DNA of 64,000 nucleotides from assembly GCA_905182735.1 (NCBI GenBank), contig CAJJCT010000031.1:1-64000 (forward strand), written 5' to 3'. This document shows, in pieces, positions 45,627 to 54,913 of this stretch (position 1 is the first letter of the stretch; every line of letters begins with the position of its first letter). Position numbers and translations under genes: made by a program. This DNA is from Candidatus Marivariicella framensis. Its GTDB lineage: Bacteria > Bacteroidota > Bacteroidia > Flavobacteriales > Flavobacteriaceae. The notes below the pieces were generated by a model. The model searched no databases, had not been told where the DNA came from, and saw nothing but the letters and a program-made list of their open reading frames with translations.

Positions 45627-46559
45627 ATGAAAATACTACATGTAGATAAAAATCACTCTCTTTTAATCGATGGACTAAAATTTTCAGGTCATGAAAATAT
45701 TGAATTATATTTAGAATCAAAATCAGAAATTTTAAAAATTATTCATGATTTTGATGCACTAATAATTAGGAGTAGATTCCCCATAGATAAAGAATTTATA
45801 ACTGCTGCTAAAAACCTTAAGATAATTGGACGTGTTGGGTCAGGACTTGAAAATATTGATGTTGATTTTGCTAAAAAAAGTGGAATAAAAATTTTATCTG
45901 CTCCAGAAGGTAACAGAGCTGCTGTTGGTGAACATGTTATTGGAATGATTTTATGTTTAATGAATAAAACAATCTTATCTCACAAAAATATACAAAATGG
46001 TATTTGGGATAGAGAGATTTCAAGAGGCTATGAAATAGAAAATAAAATTATTGGAATAATTGGTTATGGAAATATGGGAAAAAGCTTAGCGAAAAAATTA
46101 AAAGGGTTTAATGCTAAAGTTATTTTCTATGATATTAAAAAAAATATTGCAGATCAAAATGCTGAGCAAGTTGATGTTTTAAGAATTAAAAATGAAGCCC
46201 AAGTTCTTAGCCTACATGTTCCTCAGACTTTACTTACGTTAGGAATGATTAATTTAAATTTTATTTCAGAAATGAAAAACCCTTTTTGGCTAATAAACAC
46301 TTCGAGAGGAAGCGCAGTTGTTACTGAAGATTTGGTTAATGGTTTAAAAAGCGGTAAAATACTTGGAGCAGGATTAGATGTTTTAGAGTATGAGTCTAGT
46401 TCATTTAATTCTATTTTTAAAGATAAAAGTATTCCTAAATCAATTGAATATTTGATTAATAGTGAAAATGTTATTCTAAGCCCACATGTTGCAGGATGGA
46501 CAGTTGAGAGTTATAAAAAACTTTCAAAAGTTATTTTAGATAAAATCAATCAGTTATAA
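45627..46559 (+). CDS. D-isomer-specific 2-hydroxyacid dehydrogenase (phosphoglycerate dehydrogenase-like)
   Basis: 310 aa. The catalytic domain has GRVGSGLENIDVDFAKKSGI; the NAD-binding Rossmann fold has GIIGYGNMGKSLAKKL with Asp downstream (FYDIKK). The family Arg is in NTSRGSAVV, and the catalytic His in LSPHVAGWT. It lacks a C-terminal ACT domain. It could make 3-phosphohydroxypyruvate for serine synthesis, but no serC is adjacent, so the substrate stays open. It follows mgtE by 1 base and converges with the aspartate kinase gene (14-base overlap). Confidence 0.87.
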   Translation: MKILHVDKNHSLLIDGLKFSGHENIELYLESKSEILKIIHDFDALIIRSRFPIDKEFITAAKNLKIIGRVGSGLENIDVDFAKKSGIKILSAPEGNRAAVGEHVIGMILCLMNKTILSHKNIQNGIWDREISRGYEIENKIIGIIGYGNMGKSLAKKLKGFNAKVIFYDIKKNIADQNAEQVDVLRIKNEAQVLSLHVPQTLLTLGMINLNFISEMKNPFWLINTSRGSAVVTEDLVNGLKSGKILGAGLDVLEYESSSFNSIFKDKSIPKSIEYLINSENVILSPHVAGWTVESYKKLSKVILDKINQL

Positions 46560-47799
46560 ATTGAATTGTGTTTTGAGCTCTTTGCTCTAATAAAATATTT
46601 TTTCCATTATTTTTAATCTTTTCAATTGCTTTTTGATCAAAATGCCTAATGGTATATAAGCTTACGTTATTATCAACCTCTACTTTAAATCTATTTTTAA
46701 GATGACTCACTAATTCATTTAAACGACCATACTTGTTGTTAATACAAACAGAAAAACTAATAGCAGAATTTTGAATCAACCCTACCCTCATTTGATATAA
46801 ATGTAATAGCTTAAAAACATCACTAATATTATCTTCAATAATAAATGAAAAGTCCAATGAAGATAATCTCAAAAGAATTTGATTTTGTTTTAAAATAAAA
46901 CAAGGTATTGAAGGAAATAAGGGGCTTCCTTTTTTTATCGTTGTACCATTTTTCATTGGATTTAAAAATGACTTTACATAAAGTGGTATTTCTCTACGTT
47001 GCAAGGGCTGAAGAGTTTTTGGATGGATGACTGATGCTCCATAAAAAGCTAATTCAATGGCTTCTCTGTACGAAATATGTTCCAATAAGGTTGTCTCTGA
47101 AAAATATCTTGGATCAGCATTTAACACTCCTGCAACATCCTTCCATATAGTTACTTCAGATGCATTTAGAGCATATGCAAAAATAGAAGCAGAGTAATCA
47201 GAACCTTCTCTTCCCAAAGTCGTAGTGAAGTTGTTATGATCACTAGCAATAAAGCCTTGGGTAATATATGTGTTTCCGCTTTTAATCTCTGACTTTATTT
47301 TTTGAATAGTTAAATCCCAGTTTAAGTTAGAGTCTCTATAATAACTATCTGTTTTTATGTATTTCCTTGCGTCCAACCAAAAATTATTAATTTGGCTTGA
47401 AATAAGAAAATTATGAATAATTGTAGTAGATAAGATTTCTCCATAACAAACTATCTGATCATAGACAAAACTATACTCTTGTGATTTATTGGTAGATAAA
47501 AATATTTTTAATTCTTTAAAAATATTTTTAATTAAAGAACTGATTCTTGATGATTCTGAATCAAATAAGTTGCTTACTATTATTTGATGAAAATTTTCTA
47601 TTTCAAATAAATAATCACTTAAGTATTCATTTTTTTTTAAATATGAATCTACCACTTTCTCAAATGAATTAGTAGTCTTTCCCATAGCAGAAACAATAAT
47701 TACTGTATTATTGTAGTCAACAGTTTTTAACACTTTGAGTAAATTTCGAACCCCGTCTGCATTCTTAACGGAGGCTCCTCCAAACTTAAATATTTTCAA
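46546..47799 (-). CDS. aspartate kinase (monofunctional)
   Basis: 417 aa. The amino-acid kinase domain has FKFGGASVKNADGVRNL (in place of the usual KFGGTSV), TLGREGSDYSASIFA, and the regulatory-site-like KDVAGVLNADPR. A C-terminal ACT-like region (about 305-400) is poorly conserved. It phosphorylates aspartate, the first step to Lys, Thr, Met and diaminopimelate. It starts within the stop region of the GNAT gene (4-base overlap), so both are in one operon. Confidence 0.92.
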   Translation of the reverse strand: MKIFKFGGASVKNADGVRNLLKVLKTVDYNNTVIIVSAMGKTTNSFEKVVDSYLKKNEYLSDYLFEIENFHQIIVSNLFDSESSRISSLIKNIFKELKIFLSTNKSQEYSFVYDQIVCYGEILSTTIIHNFLISSQINNFWLDARKYIKTDSYYRDSNLNWDLTIQKIKSEIKSGNTYITQGFIASDHNNFTTTLGREGSDYSASIFAYALNASEVTIWKDVAGVLNADPRYFSETTLLEHISYREAIELAFYGASVIHPKTLQPLQRREIPLYVKSFLNPMKNGTTIKKGSPLFPSIPCFILKQNQILLRLSSLDFSFIIEDNISDVFKLLHLYQMRVGLIQNSAISFSVCINNKYGRLNELVSHLKNRFKVEVDNNVSLYTIRHFDQKAIEKIKNNGKNILLEQRAQNTIQFITD

Positions 47800-48290
47800 T
47801 TTTTGTTATTTGAACGGATAAATTTAATCATTCCTTTTATCGGCATCTGAACTGTTCTCCAGTCTTTTAAAATTTCAGCTCCCGTACTTTCATAAAACTT
47901 AATAGCAACTTCATTCCAATCCAATACATTCCATTCAACCCTTTTGAACCCCGCTTTTAAAGCCTCATTAATAAATGCTATGTATAGTCGTTTTCCAACT
48001 CCTTTACCTCTATGATTTCGACTAACAATCAAGTCCTCAAGATGAAGTGTTTGTCCATCCCAAGTTGAATATCTTGGATAGTATAGCGCCATTCCAATAA
48101 TACAATTATCTATCTCGGCAACAAAACATTTGAATTTAGGTTTAACTCCAAAACCATCTTTTTGAATATCTTCAACTAAAAGATTGACCGCATTTGGTTC
48201 ATTTTCATATTCAGCTAGTTCTTTAATTAATTTGAGAATGGGACTAGAATCATTAAACTCAGCCTCACGTATATTATAGTTTTGCATCAT
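47796..48290 (-). CDS. GNAT family N-acetyltransferase
   Basis: 164 aa with a standard GNAT fold: LHLEDLIVSRNHRGKGVGKRLYIAF (motif A, acetyl-CoA pyrophosphate loop) and WNVLDWNEVAIKFYESTGAEIL (motif B). The pattern resembles spermidine/diamine or related N-acetyltransferases, but the acceptor cannot be told. Two adjacent Met codons are possible starts. It is coupled to the aspartate kinase downstream. Confidence 0.87.
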   Translation of the reverse strand: MMQNYNIREAEFNDSSPILKLIKELAEYENEPNAVNLLVEDIQKDGFGVKPKFKCFVAEIDNCIIGMALYYPRYSTWDGQTLHLEDLIVSRNHRGKGVGKRLYIAFINEALKAGFKRVEWNVLDWNEVAIKFYESTGAEILKDWRTVQMPIKGMIKFIRSNNKN

Positions 48291-48345
48291 ATTTTTTAAA
48301 AAATATTCTAAAGATCAATGTAAAATTATAACATTTTGTTAAATT

Positions 48346-49119
48346 TTAACTAAACAAAAACGTATTTATTGTATTTATAAAATCTTTTTGGTTTTCTACA
48401 TGGAGCCAATGTCCAGCATTTTGAACTGTCTTAACTTGTGCTTTGGAAAAATATTTATTTATTAATTTAAAATCTTTTTTTAAGATATAATCTGAGTTTT
48501 CACCTTTCAAAAAAAGAACAGGTTTGTTAAATACCTTAGTAGAGTTTATTTCTCTACTAATTTCCTCTGATGAATTTTTCAAAACTGAAATATTCAATCT
48601 TAAACCTAATTTTTTAGGAGTTATCCAATATAAGTTTTTTAATAAAAATTGTCTTACTTGTATTTCAGGAACATATACAGATAAGTGGACATCTGCTTCT
48701 TTTCTTGTTTTAATGATTTTAAAATCAAACGATGCTAGCCCGGCTAATATTTTATCATGACTTGAAACATATTTTTTTGGGGAGACATCAACAATAATTA
48801 ATTTACTTAGCCTTCCAGGATATTTGAAACTAAACTCCATGGCTGTCTTCCCGCCCATTGAATGACCTATTAAAATTGAATTAGTGATGTTTTCTTCTTT
48901 CATATATGAAAGAAGATCATCAGCCAAAATTTCATAGTTAAATTCTTTTTCCCAAAAACTTCTACCGTGATTTCTCTGATCTAATAAATGAACTTTAAAC
49001 CCATTTTTTGCAAAAACATTTCCCTGACTCTTCCAATTATCACTCATGCCAAGAAAACCATGTAATATAATCAAATGATTTTCACCTACACCCAAGATGT
49101 TAGAATACAGTTTTGTCAT
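48346..49119 (-). CDS. alpha/beta hydrolase (YbfF-like esterase)
   Basis: 257 aa. Alpha/beta hydrolase fold: LHGFLGMSDNW (oxyanion region), HLLDQRNHGRSF, the nucleophile elbow GHSMGGKTAMEF (Ser about residue 83), and the catalytic His in NAGHWLHVENQ. The N-terminus resembles YbfF-type esterases acting on small acyl esters or acyl-CoA. Its start overlaps the pdxJ stop by 4 bases, so it is co-expressed with pdxJ. No lid or signal peptide; cytoplasmic. Confidence 0.87.
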   Translation of the reverse strand: MTKLYSNILGVGENHLIILHGFLGMSDNWKSQGNVFAKNGFKVHLLDQRNHGRSFWEKEFNYEILADDLLSYMKEENITNSILIGHSMGGKTAMEFSFKYPGRLSKLIIVDVSPKKYVSSHDKILAGLASFDFKIIKTRKEADVHLSVYVPEIQVRQFLLKNLYWITPKKLGLRLNISVLKNSSEEISREINSTKVFNKPVLFLKGENSDYILKKDFKLINKYFSKAQVKTVQNAGHWLHVENQKDFINTINTFLFS

Positions 49120-49832
49120 TTATTTAGTTGATCAATATACATTTTTATTGTTTTTTCTAAACCATGATATAATGATTCCGAAATCAACGCATGTCCGATA
49201 GACACCTCAAGTAACCCAGGTATACTTTGATTAAAAAATTTTAAGTTTTGGAAGTTTAAATCATGCCCAGCATTTAAGCCTAGATTTAAATCACTTGCTG
49301 TTTTTGAAGCAGAAACATATGATGATATAGCATTGTATTTATCCTTTAAAAATCCTAATGCGTAATTTTCAGTAAACAACTCAACTCTATCAGCTCCTGT
49401 TATTTTTGCATATTCAACCATTTCAATTAAGGGATCAACAAAAACTGAAGTCCTAATTCCATTAATTTTAAATTCTGAAATAATATCCTTTAAAAAATCA
49501 AGATTGTTTTTAGTATCCCACCCTCTATTTGAAGTTATAGCATCATCATCGTCAGGAACTAATGTAACCTGGGTTGGTTTTACATCTAAAACCATATTAA
49601 TAAAACTCTTATTTGGGTTTCCTTCAATATTAAATTCAGTTTTAACTACTTGAGACAAATCGTAAACATCAGAATAAGTTATATGACGCTCATCAGGTCT
49701 AGGATGAACTGTAATTCCATGAGCTCCATAAGATTCTATATCTCTAGCAAAATCTAGAATATTTGGAGTGTTTCCTCCTCTAGCGTTACGTATAGTTGCA
49801 ATTTTATTAATATTTACGCTGAGTTGAGTCAT
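49116..49832 (-). CDS. pdxJ: pyridoxine 5'-phosphate synthase
   Basis: 238 aa from the ATG at 49832. A TIM barrel condensing 1-deoxyxylulose 5-phosphate with 3-amino-2-oxopropyl phosphate to PNP (vitamin B6). Motifs: LSVNINKIATIRNARGG, GITVHPRPDERHI, TLVPDD, and GLNAGHDLNFQNL. The track begins 15 codons upstream, but that segment overlaps a TAATTTTG promoter-like element and the family N-terminus is MTQLSVN. No other pdx gene is nearby. Confidence 0.96.
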   Translation of the reverse strand: MTQLSVNINKIATIRNARGGNTPNILDFARDIESYGAHGITVHPRPDERHITYSDVYDLSQVVKTEFNIEGNPNKSFINMVLDVKPTQVTLVPDDDDAITSNRGWDTKNNLDFLKDIISEFKINGIRTSVFVDPLIEMVEYAKITGADRVELFTENYALGFLKDKYNAISSYVSASKTASDLNLGLNAGHDLNFQNLKFFNQSIPGLLEVSIGHALISESLYHGLEKTIKMYIDQLNK

Positions 49833-49841
49833 GTTTTTTTT

Positions 49842-49849
49842 CAAAATTA
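49842..49849 (-). promoter_or_regulatory. -7-like promoter element of pdxJ
   Basis: TAATTTTG on the minus strand fits TAnnTTTG and is repeated 14 bases further upstream (49856-49863). It predicts a leader of only a few bases before the ATG at 49832 and excludes the longer ORF. Confidence 0.4.
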
Positions 49850-49959
49850 CTGATTCAAAATTAAAACAAATAAGCAATTTGATTTTATTTAATTAAACAA
49901 TCATAATCAATATCAGCACCAACTAAAGTTTTGTAATATTGTAATAATAATATTTTTAA

Positions 49960-50826
49960 ATGAAAGTTGGAATTTTTAGAATTTCGTCAAAATCAAATTC
50001 ACTAACTGAGCATGAAATTGCTGTTATTGAATACTTAGACAAGCATAATCATGAGATTTTCATTGATGTAGACTTTTTTAAATCTCTTGCTCTTAATAAA
50101 AACAAGAAACCCTTAGATATAAATAAAGTTGATGTTTTATTTACGATAGGTGGAGATGGAACTTTACTAAGGGCTATACCAATAGTGAAAGACACTAAAG
50201 TTCCTATTTTAGGAATTAATACGGGTCAACTTGGTTTTCTTACAAGTGTCAATAAGGAAAGTTTAATTAAAGGATTAGATATGTTTTTTATGAAAAAATA
50301 CACGCTAATTAAAAGAACACTTCTTGAGCTTAAAACATCTCCTGAAATATCTGATATTGTATTCTTTCCGTATGCCTTAAATGAAGTTACTATTAACAGA
50401 AAAAACAGTACTTCAATGCTATCAATTAAAACAACTATTGATCAAAAGCTTTTAACTACATATTGGTCTGATGGTCTAATAATCTCTACTTCAACAGGCT
50501 CTACTGGCTATTCACTTAGTAGTGGAGGGCCTATAATAAGTCCAGAAGCAAATGCATTTGTGTTAAACCCAATAGCTCCGCATAACATTGGAATGCGCCC
50601 TCTTATAGTTCCTGATAAATCTAATATTGGAATTCATGTTACGGGAAGATCAAAAAAACATCTAATTTCATTAGACAACAGAAGGTTTACAATACAGAAC
50701 AGCAGTTCTATTTCCATTTCTAAAGCTCCATTTTTCATTAAAACAATTCAATTAGAGGGAAATGATTTCTTTATGACTCTTAGAGATAAGCTTTTTTGGG
50801 GGCTAGATAAACGAAATAGACAATAA
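49960..50826 (+). CDS. nadK: NAD kinase
   Basis: 288 aa. It phosphorylates NAD to NADP. The diacylglycerol-kinase-like fold shows the GGDGTLL motif (TIGGDGTLLRAI, about 65-76), NTGQLGFL, and the conserved SDGLIISTSTGSTGYSLSSGGPII (NAD binding). C-terminal residues are typical of the family. It leads the envelope cluster nadK-DUF6089-uppS-bamA-ompH, an order I recall from other Flavobacteriaceae. Confidence 0.97.
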   Translation: MKVGIFRISSKSNSLTEHEIAVIEYLDKHNHEIFIDVDFFKSLALNKNKKPLDINKVDVLFTIGGDGTLLRAIPIVKDTKVPILGINTGQLGFLTSVNKESLIKGLDMFFMKKYTLIKRTLLELKTSPEISDIVFFPYALNEVTINRKNSTSMLSIKTTIDQKLLTTYWSDGLIISTSTGSTGYSLSSGGPIISPEANAFVLNPIAPHNIGMRPLIVPDKSNIGIHVTGRSKKHLISLDNRRFTIQNSSSISISKAPFFIKTIQLEGNDFFMTLRDKLFWGLDKRNRQ

Positions 50827-50871
50827 AAGTCATTTTTTTTAGTTACACAAAGCACACAGTGCTTTAGTATA

Positions 50872-51573
50872 ATGAAAAATTTAATTTTTATTTTTTTATT
50901 GATGATTAGCTCTTTAAATTTAAGAGCTCAATACCATGAAATGGGTTTGTTTTTAGGTACAAGTAATTATATAGGTGATGTTGGATCTAATTATTATTTA
51001 ATGCCATCAAATTCTGCAATTGGGATAATTTATAAATGGAACCTAACTACAAGGTATTCAATTCGATTTAGTGCTATTAACTCCTCCTTAAAGTCTTCAG
51101 ACTATAGAACTAGTGATATGAATAGATTTAGAAGAGCCTACTCTTTTGAAAACAATTTAAGTGAAGGAAGTCTTGGGATAGAGTTCAATTTTGTTGATTT
51201 TAATTTACATGATAGTCAAACTAACTATAGCCCATATTTATATCTTGGAGCTAGCTATATTAAATTCAATGAGTTTTATTATGACTTTTCTGCTATTCCA
51301 ATTGCAAAACCAATAGAATATGGAAAAGGAGAAAGTATATCAATTCCTATTATCTTTGGCATAAAAACTAATCCAAGTCCATATTGGGTCCTTGGATTAG
51401 AAATTGGAGCGAGATACGCTTTAACTGATAATTTAGATGGAAGCTCTCCTAAAGAGAATATCGGTGTGAATTATTATTCATTTGGAAATAGCAATAATAA
51501 TGATTGGTATATTTTCAGTGGACTAACAATTTCTTTTACCTTTGGTGATCTACCTTGTTATTGTAAAGAATGA
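50872..51573 (+). CDS. DUF6089 family outer-membrane beta-barrel protein
   Basis: 233 aa. A signal peptide ends near NLRAQYHE. The rest has alternating beta-strand composition (MGLFLGTSNYIGDVG, GIEFNFVDFN, YLYLGASYIKF, IFSGLTISFTFGD) of a small outer-membrane barrel, fitting DUF6089. The role is unknown; constant placement next to uppS and bamA suggests envelope assembly. It ends in CYCKE. It overlaps uppS by 4 bases. Confidence 0.8.
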   Translation: MKNLIFIFLLMISSLNLRAQYHEMGLFLGTSNYIGDVGSNYYLMPSNSAIGIIYKWNLTTRYSIRFSAINSSLKSSDYRTSDMNRFRRAYSFENNLSEGSLGIEFNFVDFNLHDSQTNYSPYLYLGASYIKFNEFYYDFSAIPIAKPIEYGKGESISIPIIFGIKTNPSPYWVLGLEIGARYALTDNLDGSSPKENIGVNYYSFGNSNNNDWYIFSGLTISFTFGDLPCYCKE

Positions 51574-52310
51574 TGAATAATAATTTAGATAAAGATAATC
51601 TTCCAAAACACATCGCTATAATTATGGATGGTAATGGGAGGTGGGCGGCTAAAAAGGGGTTAGACCGTGTTTTAGGTCATAATATAGGTGTTGAGTCGGT
51701 GCAAGAAATAGTTGAAGAAACTTTAAACCTTAATATCCCATATTTAACACTTTATGCCTTTTCAACAGATAACTGGAGTCGCCCCAAAGATGAAATTGGA
51801 ACGCTGATGAAGCTTTTAGTTAAGTACTTGAAAAGCGAATTTGATAAACTTATCAAAAATAATATTCGTCTAAACACTATTGGTGATTTAAGTGCTCTTC
51901 CTAAGGCTGTCCAAAATGAAGTTAAAAGAGTTTCAGGAAAAACTAAAAATAATAAGAAAATGGTTTTAACCATTGCTTTAAACTATGGCGCAAGAGAAGA
52001 AATAGAATATGTTGTAAAAAAAATTGCTTCAGAAGTTAAAAATAATACAATTTCATTAGAAAATGTTGACCAATCCATTATAAATAAGCATCTTTACACC
52101 CGAAATTTGCCAGACGTTGACTTGCTAATTAGAACTAGTGGTGAACAAAGAGTTAGTAATTTTTTATTATGGCAAATAGCTTATGCAGAATTGTATTTCA
52201 CAAAGGTTTATTGGCCTGATTTTGGAAAAAAAGACCTGCAAAAAGCGTTGTTAAACTATCAAAACCGAGAAAGAAGGTTTGGAAAAACAAGTGAACAAAT
52301 CAATGTTTAA
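51570..52310 (+). CDS. uppS: isoprenyl transferase (undecaprenyl diphosphate synthase)
   Basis: 246 aa. Cis-prenyltransferase motifs: HIAIIMDGNGRWAAKKG (catalytic Asp, P-loop-like), LTLYAFSTDNWSRP, and the C-terminal RTSGEQRVSNFLLWQIAYAELYF. It makes the C55 lipid carrier for peptidoglycan and O-antigen. Adjacent Met codons at the start. It overlaps the bamA start by 8 bases. Confidence 0.97.
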   Translation: MMNNNLDKDNLPKHIAIIMDGNGRWAAKKGLDRVLGHNIGVESVQEIVEETLNLNIPYLTLYAFSTDNWSRPKDEIGTLMKLLVKYLKSEFDKLIKNNIRLNTIGDLSALPKAVQNEVKRVSGKTKNNKKMVLTIALNYGAREEIEYVVKKIASEVKNNTISLENVDQSIINKHLYTRNLPDVDLLIRTSGEQRVSNFLLWQIAYAELYFTKVYWPDFGKKDLQKALLNYQNRERRFGKTSEQINV

Positions 52311-54849
52311 AATACATTTTAACCACACAATATTTTTATCTCTCCTAATCACTTTAAGTATTGCATCTAAAGTTCATTCTCAAGTGGGGGAATTCAGCAA
52401 AGGAAAAAAATATATTATTGACTCCGTTATTGTTTCTGGACTTAAAACATTTAATGAGAAAACTGTTATATCCTATAGTGGACTTAGAAAAGGTCAACTA
52501 GTCCAAATCCCAGGAGAAGAAATAAGCAGCACTATTAACAAATTATGGAAATTAGAGCTTTTTAGTGACATCAACTTTTATGTTTCTAATATTTCAGGGA
52601 ATCGAGCTACGATTGGAATAGAGGTAAAAGAGCTTCCAACTCTAACCGAAGTCAAAATTATTGGTTTACGTAAATCTAAATCAGAAACACTTATAGCAGA
52701 TACCGAATTAACTGAAGGAAAAAAACTATCTGAAAGTTTTTTAATAAATACTCGAAACTATATTATTAATAAATATAAAAAAGAAGGTTTTTTAAATACT
52801 AAAGTCACCTTGAATACAATTCCTGACACAATTGGAAATAATAGCCTGAAAATGGTTATAAATGTAGACAGGGGAGATAGAATTAAAATTAAATCTATTG
52901 AATTTAAGGGAAATGAGGTTTTTAAAGATTTCAAATTAAAAACGAAATTTAAAAACACCAAGACCAAATTTCCTGGTCGTTTTTGGAAAAAGTCAAAATA
53001 TATAAGTGAAGATTTTATTGAGGATAAAGAAAACTTAATTGATTTTTTTAAGGAAAAGGGGTATAGAAATGCTAGGATTATTTCTGATAGTATTATCAAA
53101 AACAAAGACAACACTTTAAGTATAAATATTGATATTGAAGAAGGTAACAGATATTATTTTGGTGATATTAAATACCTTGGAAACAGTGCATATAACAATT
53201 ATCAACTTCAGCAAGTTCTTGGTATAAAAAAAGGAGATCCCTACAATGGCGTTCTTCTTAAAAAACAAATTGCTGATGATGAAAAACCAGATGGCAATGA
53301 CTTAACAAACCTTTATCAGAATAATGGATACCTTTTTTCTTCTATAAATGCAGTTGAGGTAAGTGCTATAAATGATACTATTAATTATGAAATAAGAATA
53401 AATGAAGGAAAATTGGCTCAGTTTAATAAAATTTCTGTCATAGGGAATACCAAAACTAATGACAGGGTTATTTATCGTGAACTTAGAACCAAACCCGGTG
53501 AACTTTATAGTAAAGATAAAGTTGTTAGAACCGTTAGAGAGCTTGGACAACTTGGTTTTTTTGATGCAGAACAAATAAGTCCAAATTTTAAAAATGTTGA
53601 TCCAAATCAAGGAACAGTTGATATAGAATATGGATTAGTAGAATCTGGAGCAAGTCAAATAGAGCTTCAGGGTGGATATGGTGGAGGTGGTTTTATAGGA
53701 ACTTTAGGGTTTTCATTTAATAATTTTTCAGTACAAAATTTAAAAAATAAAAAGGCATACAAGCCACTTCCAATGGGAGATGGACAAACACTAAGCCTAA
53801 GACTTCAAGCAAGTCAATTTTACAGCACTTACAGCTTTAGCTTTGCAGAGCCCTGGTTAGGAGGTAGACAACCCTTTCAATTATCAACTTCACTATCTCA
53901 TACTGTTCAATATAGGTATGATTATTTTACGGGAAGAGCCGATAAATCTCAATTCATGCAAATTAGTGGTGCTAGTCTTGGGCTAGCTAAAAGACTTAGA
54001 GTTCCTGACGATTATTTCACTTTATCTCAAGCCATTCAATACCAATACTTTAATCTTAAAAATTATTACACTGGATTATTCACCTTTGGAGATGGAAAAG
54101 CAAATAATTTAAACTATACGATTGGGCTGTCTAGAAACAATACTTATGTTAATCCTATTTTTCCAATAGGCGGATCTACTTTTTCTTTAACTGGTAAATT
54201 TACTCTTCCATATTCATTAATTACCGGAGAAGACTTTTCTAATATGGAAGAAAATCCTAATTTTCAACTTGCGAATGGAGATCCTGATACTCAAAAAATT
54301 GATCAAGCAAAATTTATGTGGCTTGAATATTATAAAATAAAATTTAGTGGAACCTGGTATACGACAATTATCGATAAACTTGTCTTAAAAACACAAACAG
54401 ATTTTGGTTTTATAGGGGCGTATAATACTGATCGTGGCAACATACCTTTTGAGCGTTTTTATCTTGGAGGAGATGGAATGGCTAATAATTATGCCATGGA
54501 CGGGAGAGAAACTATAGCTTTAAGAGGATATCCTAACCAATCTTTATCTTCAAGAGACGGATCGCTTTTATATAATAAATTTACCATAGAACTTAGATAC
54601 CCAATAACTCTTAAGCCTGCGGCATCAATTTTTGCTCTTACATTTTTTGAATCGGGAAATGGATATGATAATTTTAGACAATTTAATCCTTTTGAATCAA
54701 AAAGATCAGCTGGATTAGGTGTTAGAATTTTTATGCCTGCATTTGGCCTACTTGGAATTGACTTTGCACATGGATTTGACAGCACAACACCAGGAGATCC
54801 TACTCCTAATGGATGGGAAACTCATTTCATAATTGGACAAAACTTCTAG
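52303..54849 (+). CDS. bamA: outer-membrane protein assembly factor BamA
   Basis: 848 aa from the ATG at 52303; the track starts at a TTG eight codons earlier inside uppS. The signal peptide ends near VHSQVGE. Five POTRA domains (about 30-430; e.g. YIIDSVIVSGLKTFNEKTV, RIKIKSIEFKGNEVF, YYFGDIKYLGNSAYN, FNKISVIGNTKTNDRVI) are followed by the bacterial surface antigen barrel, with QSLSSRDGSLLYNKFTIELRYP and the conserved end GLLGIDFAHGFD. It folds and inserts outer-membrane proteins such as the TonB receptors here. The last strand ends in Phe (IIGQNF). Confidence 0.97.
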   Translation: MFKIHFNHTIFLSLLITLSIASKVHSQVGEFSKGKKYIIDSVIVSGLKTFNEKTVISYSGLRKGQLVQIPGEEISSTINKLWKLELFSDINFYVSNISGNRATIGIEVKELPTLTEVKIIGLRKSKSETLIADTELTEGKKLSESFLINTRNYIINKYKKEGFLNTKVTLNTIPDTIGNNSLKMVINVDRGDRIKIKSIEFKGNEVFKDFKLKTKFKNTKTKFPGRFWKKSKYISEDFIEDKENLIDFFKEKGYRNARIISDSIIKNKDNTLSINIDIEEGNRYYFGDIKYLGNSAYNNYQLQQVLGIKKGDPYNGVLLKKQIADDEKPDGNDLTNLYQNNGYLFSSINAVEVSAINDTINYEIRINEGKLAQFNKISVIGNTKTNDRVIYRELRTKPGELYSKDKVVRTVRELGQLGFFDAEQISPNFKNVDPNQGTVDIEYGLVESGASQIELQGGYGGGGFIGTLGFSFNNFSVQNLKNKKAYKPLPMGDGQTLSLRLQASQFYSTYSFSFAEPWLGGRQPFQLSTSLSHTVQYRYDYFTGRADKSQFMQISGASLGLAKRLRVPDDYFTLSQAIQYQYFNLKNYYTGLFTFGDGKANNLNYTIGLSRNNTYVNPIFPIGGSTFSLTGKFTLPYSLITGEDFSNMEENPNFQLANGDPDTQKIDQAKFMWLEYYKIKFSGTWYTTIIDKLVLKTQTDFGFIGAYNTDRGNIPFERFYLGGDGMANNYAMDGRETIALRGYPNQSLSSRDGSLLYNKFTIELRYPITLKPAASIFALTFFESGNGYDNFRQFNPFESKRSAGLGVRIFMPAFGLLGIDFAHGFDSTTPGDPTPNGWETHFIIGQNF

Positions 54850-54885
54850 ACTAATTAATATATAAAGAATAAAATATATTTATTC

Positions 54886-54900
54886 ACGTTATAATAACGT
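54886..54900. promoter_or_regulatory. perfect inverted repeat upstream of the first ompH gene
   Basis: ACGTTA-TAA-TAACGT is a perfect 6+6 palindrome ending 13 bases before the ATG at 54914. The GC-containing ends stand out in an AT-rich gap. It may be a protein-binding site; no T-run follows, so not a terminator. Confidence 0.35.
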
Positions 54901-54913
54901 AATAATCAATATC

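Noticed and set aside
50849-50865. 7-bp hairpin (AAAGCAC-ACA-GTGCTTT) between nadK and the DUF6089 gene
   Set aside because: No T-run follows and the start codon is 6 bases away, so a terminator or attenuator is not supported; could be chance.
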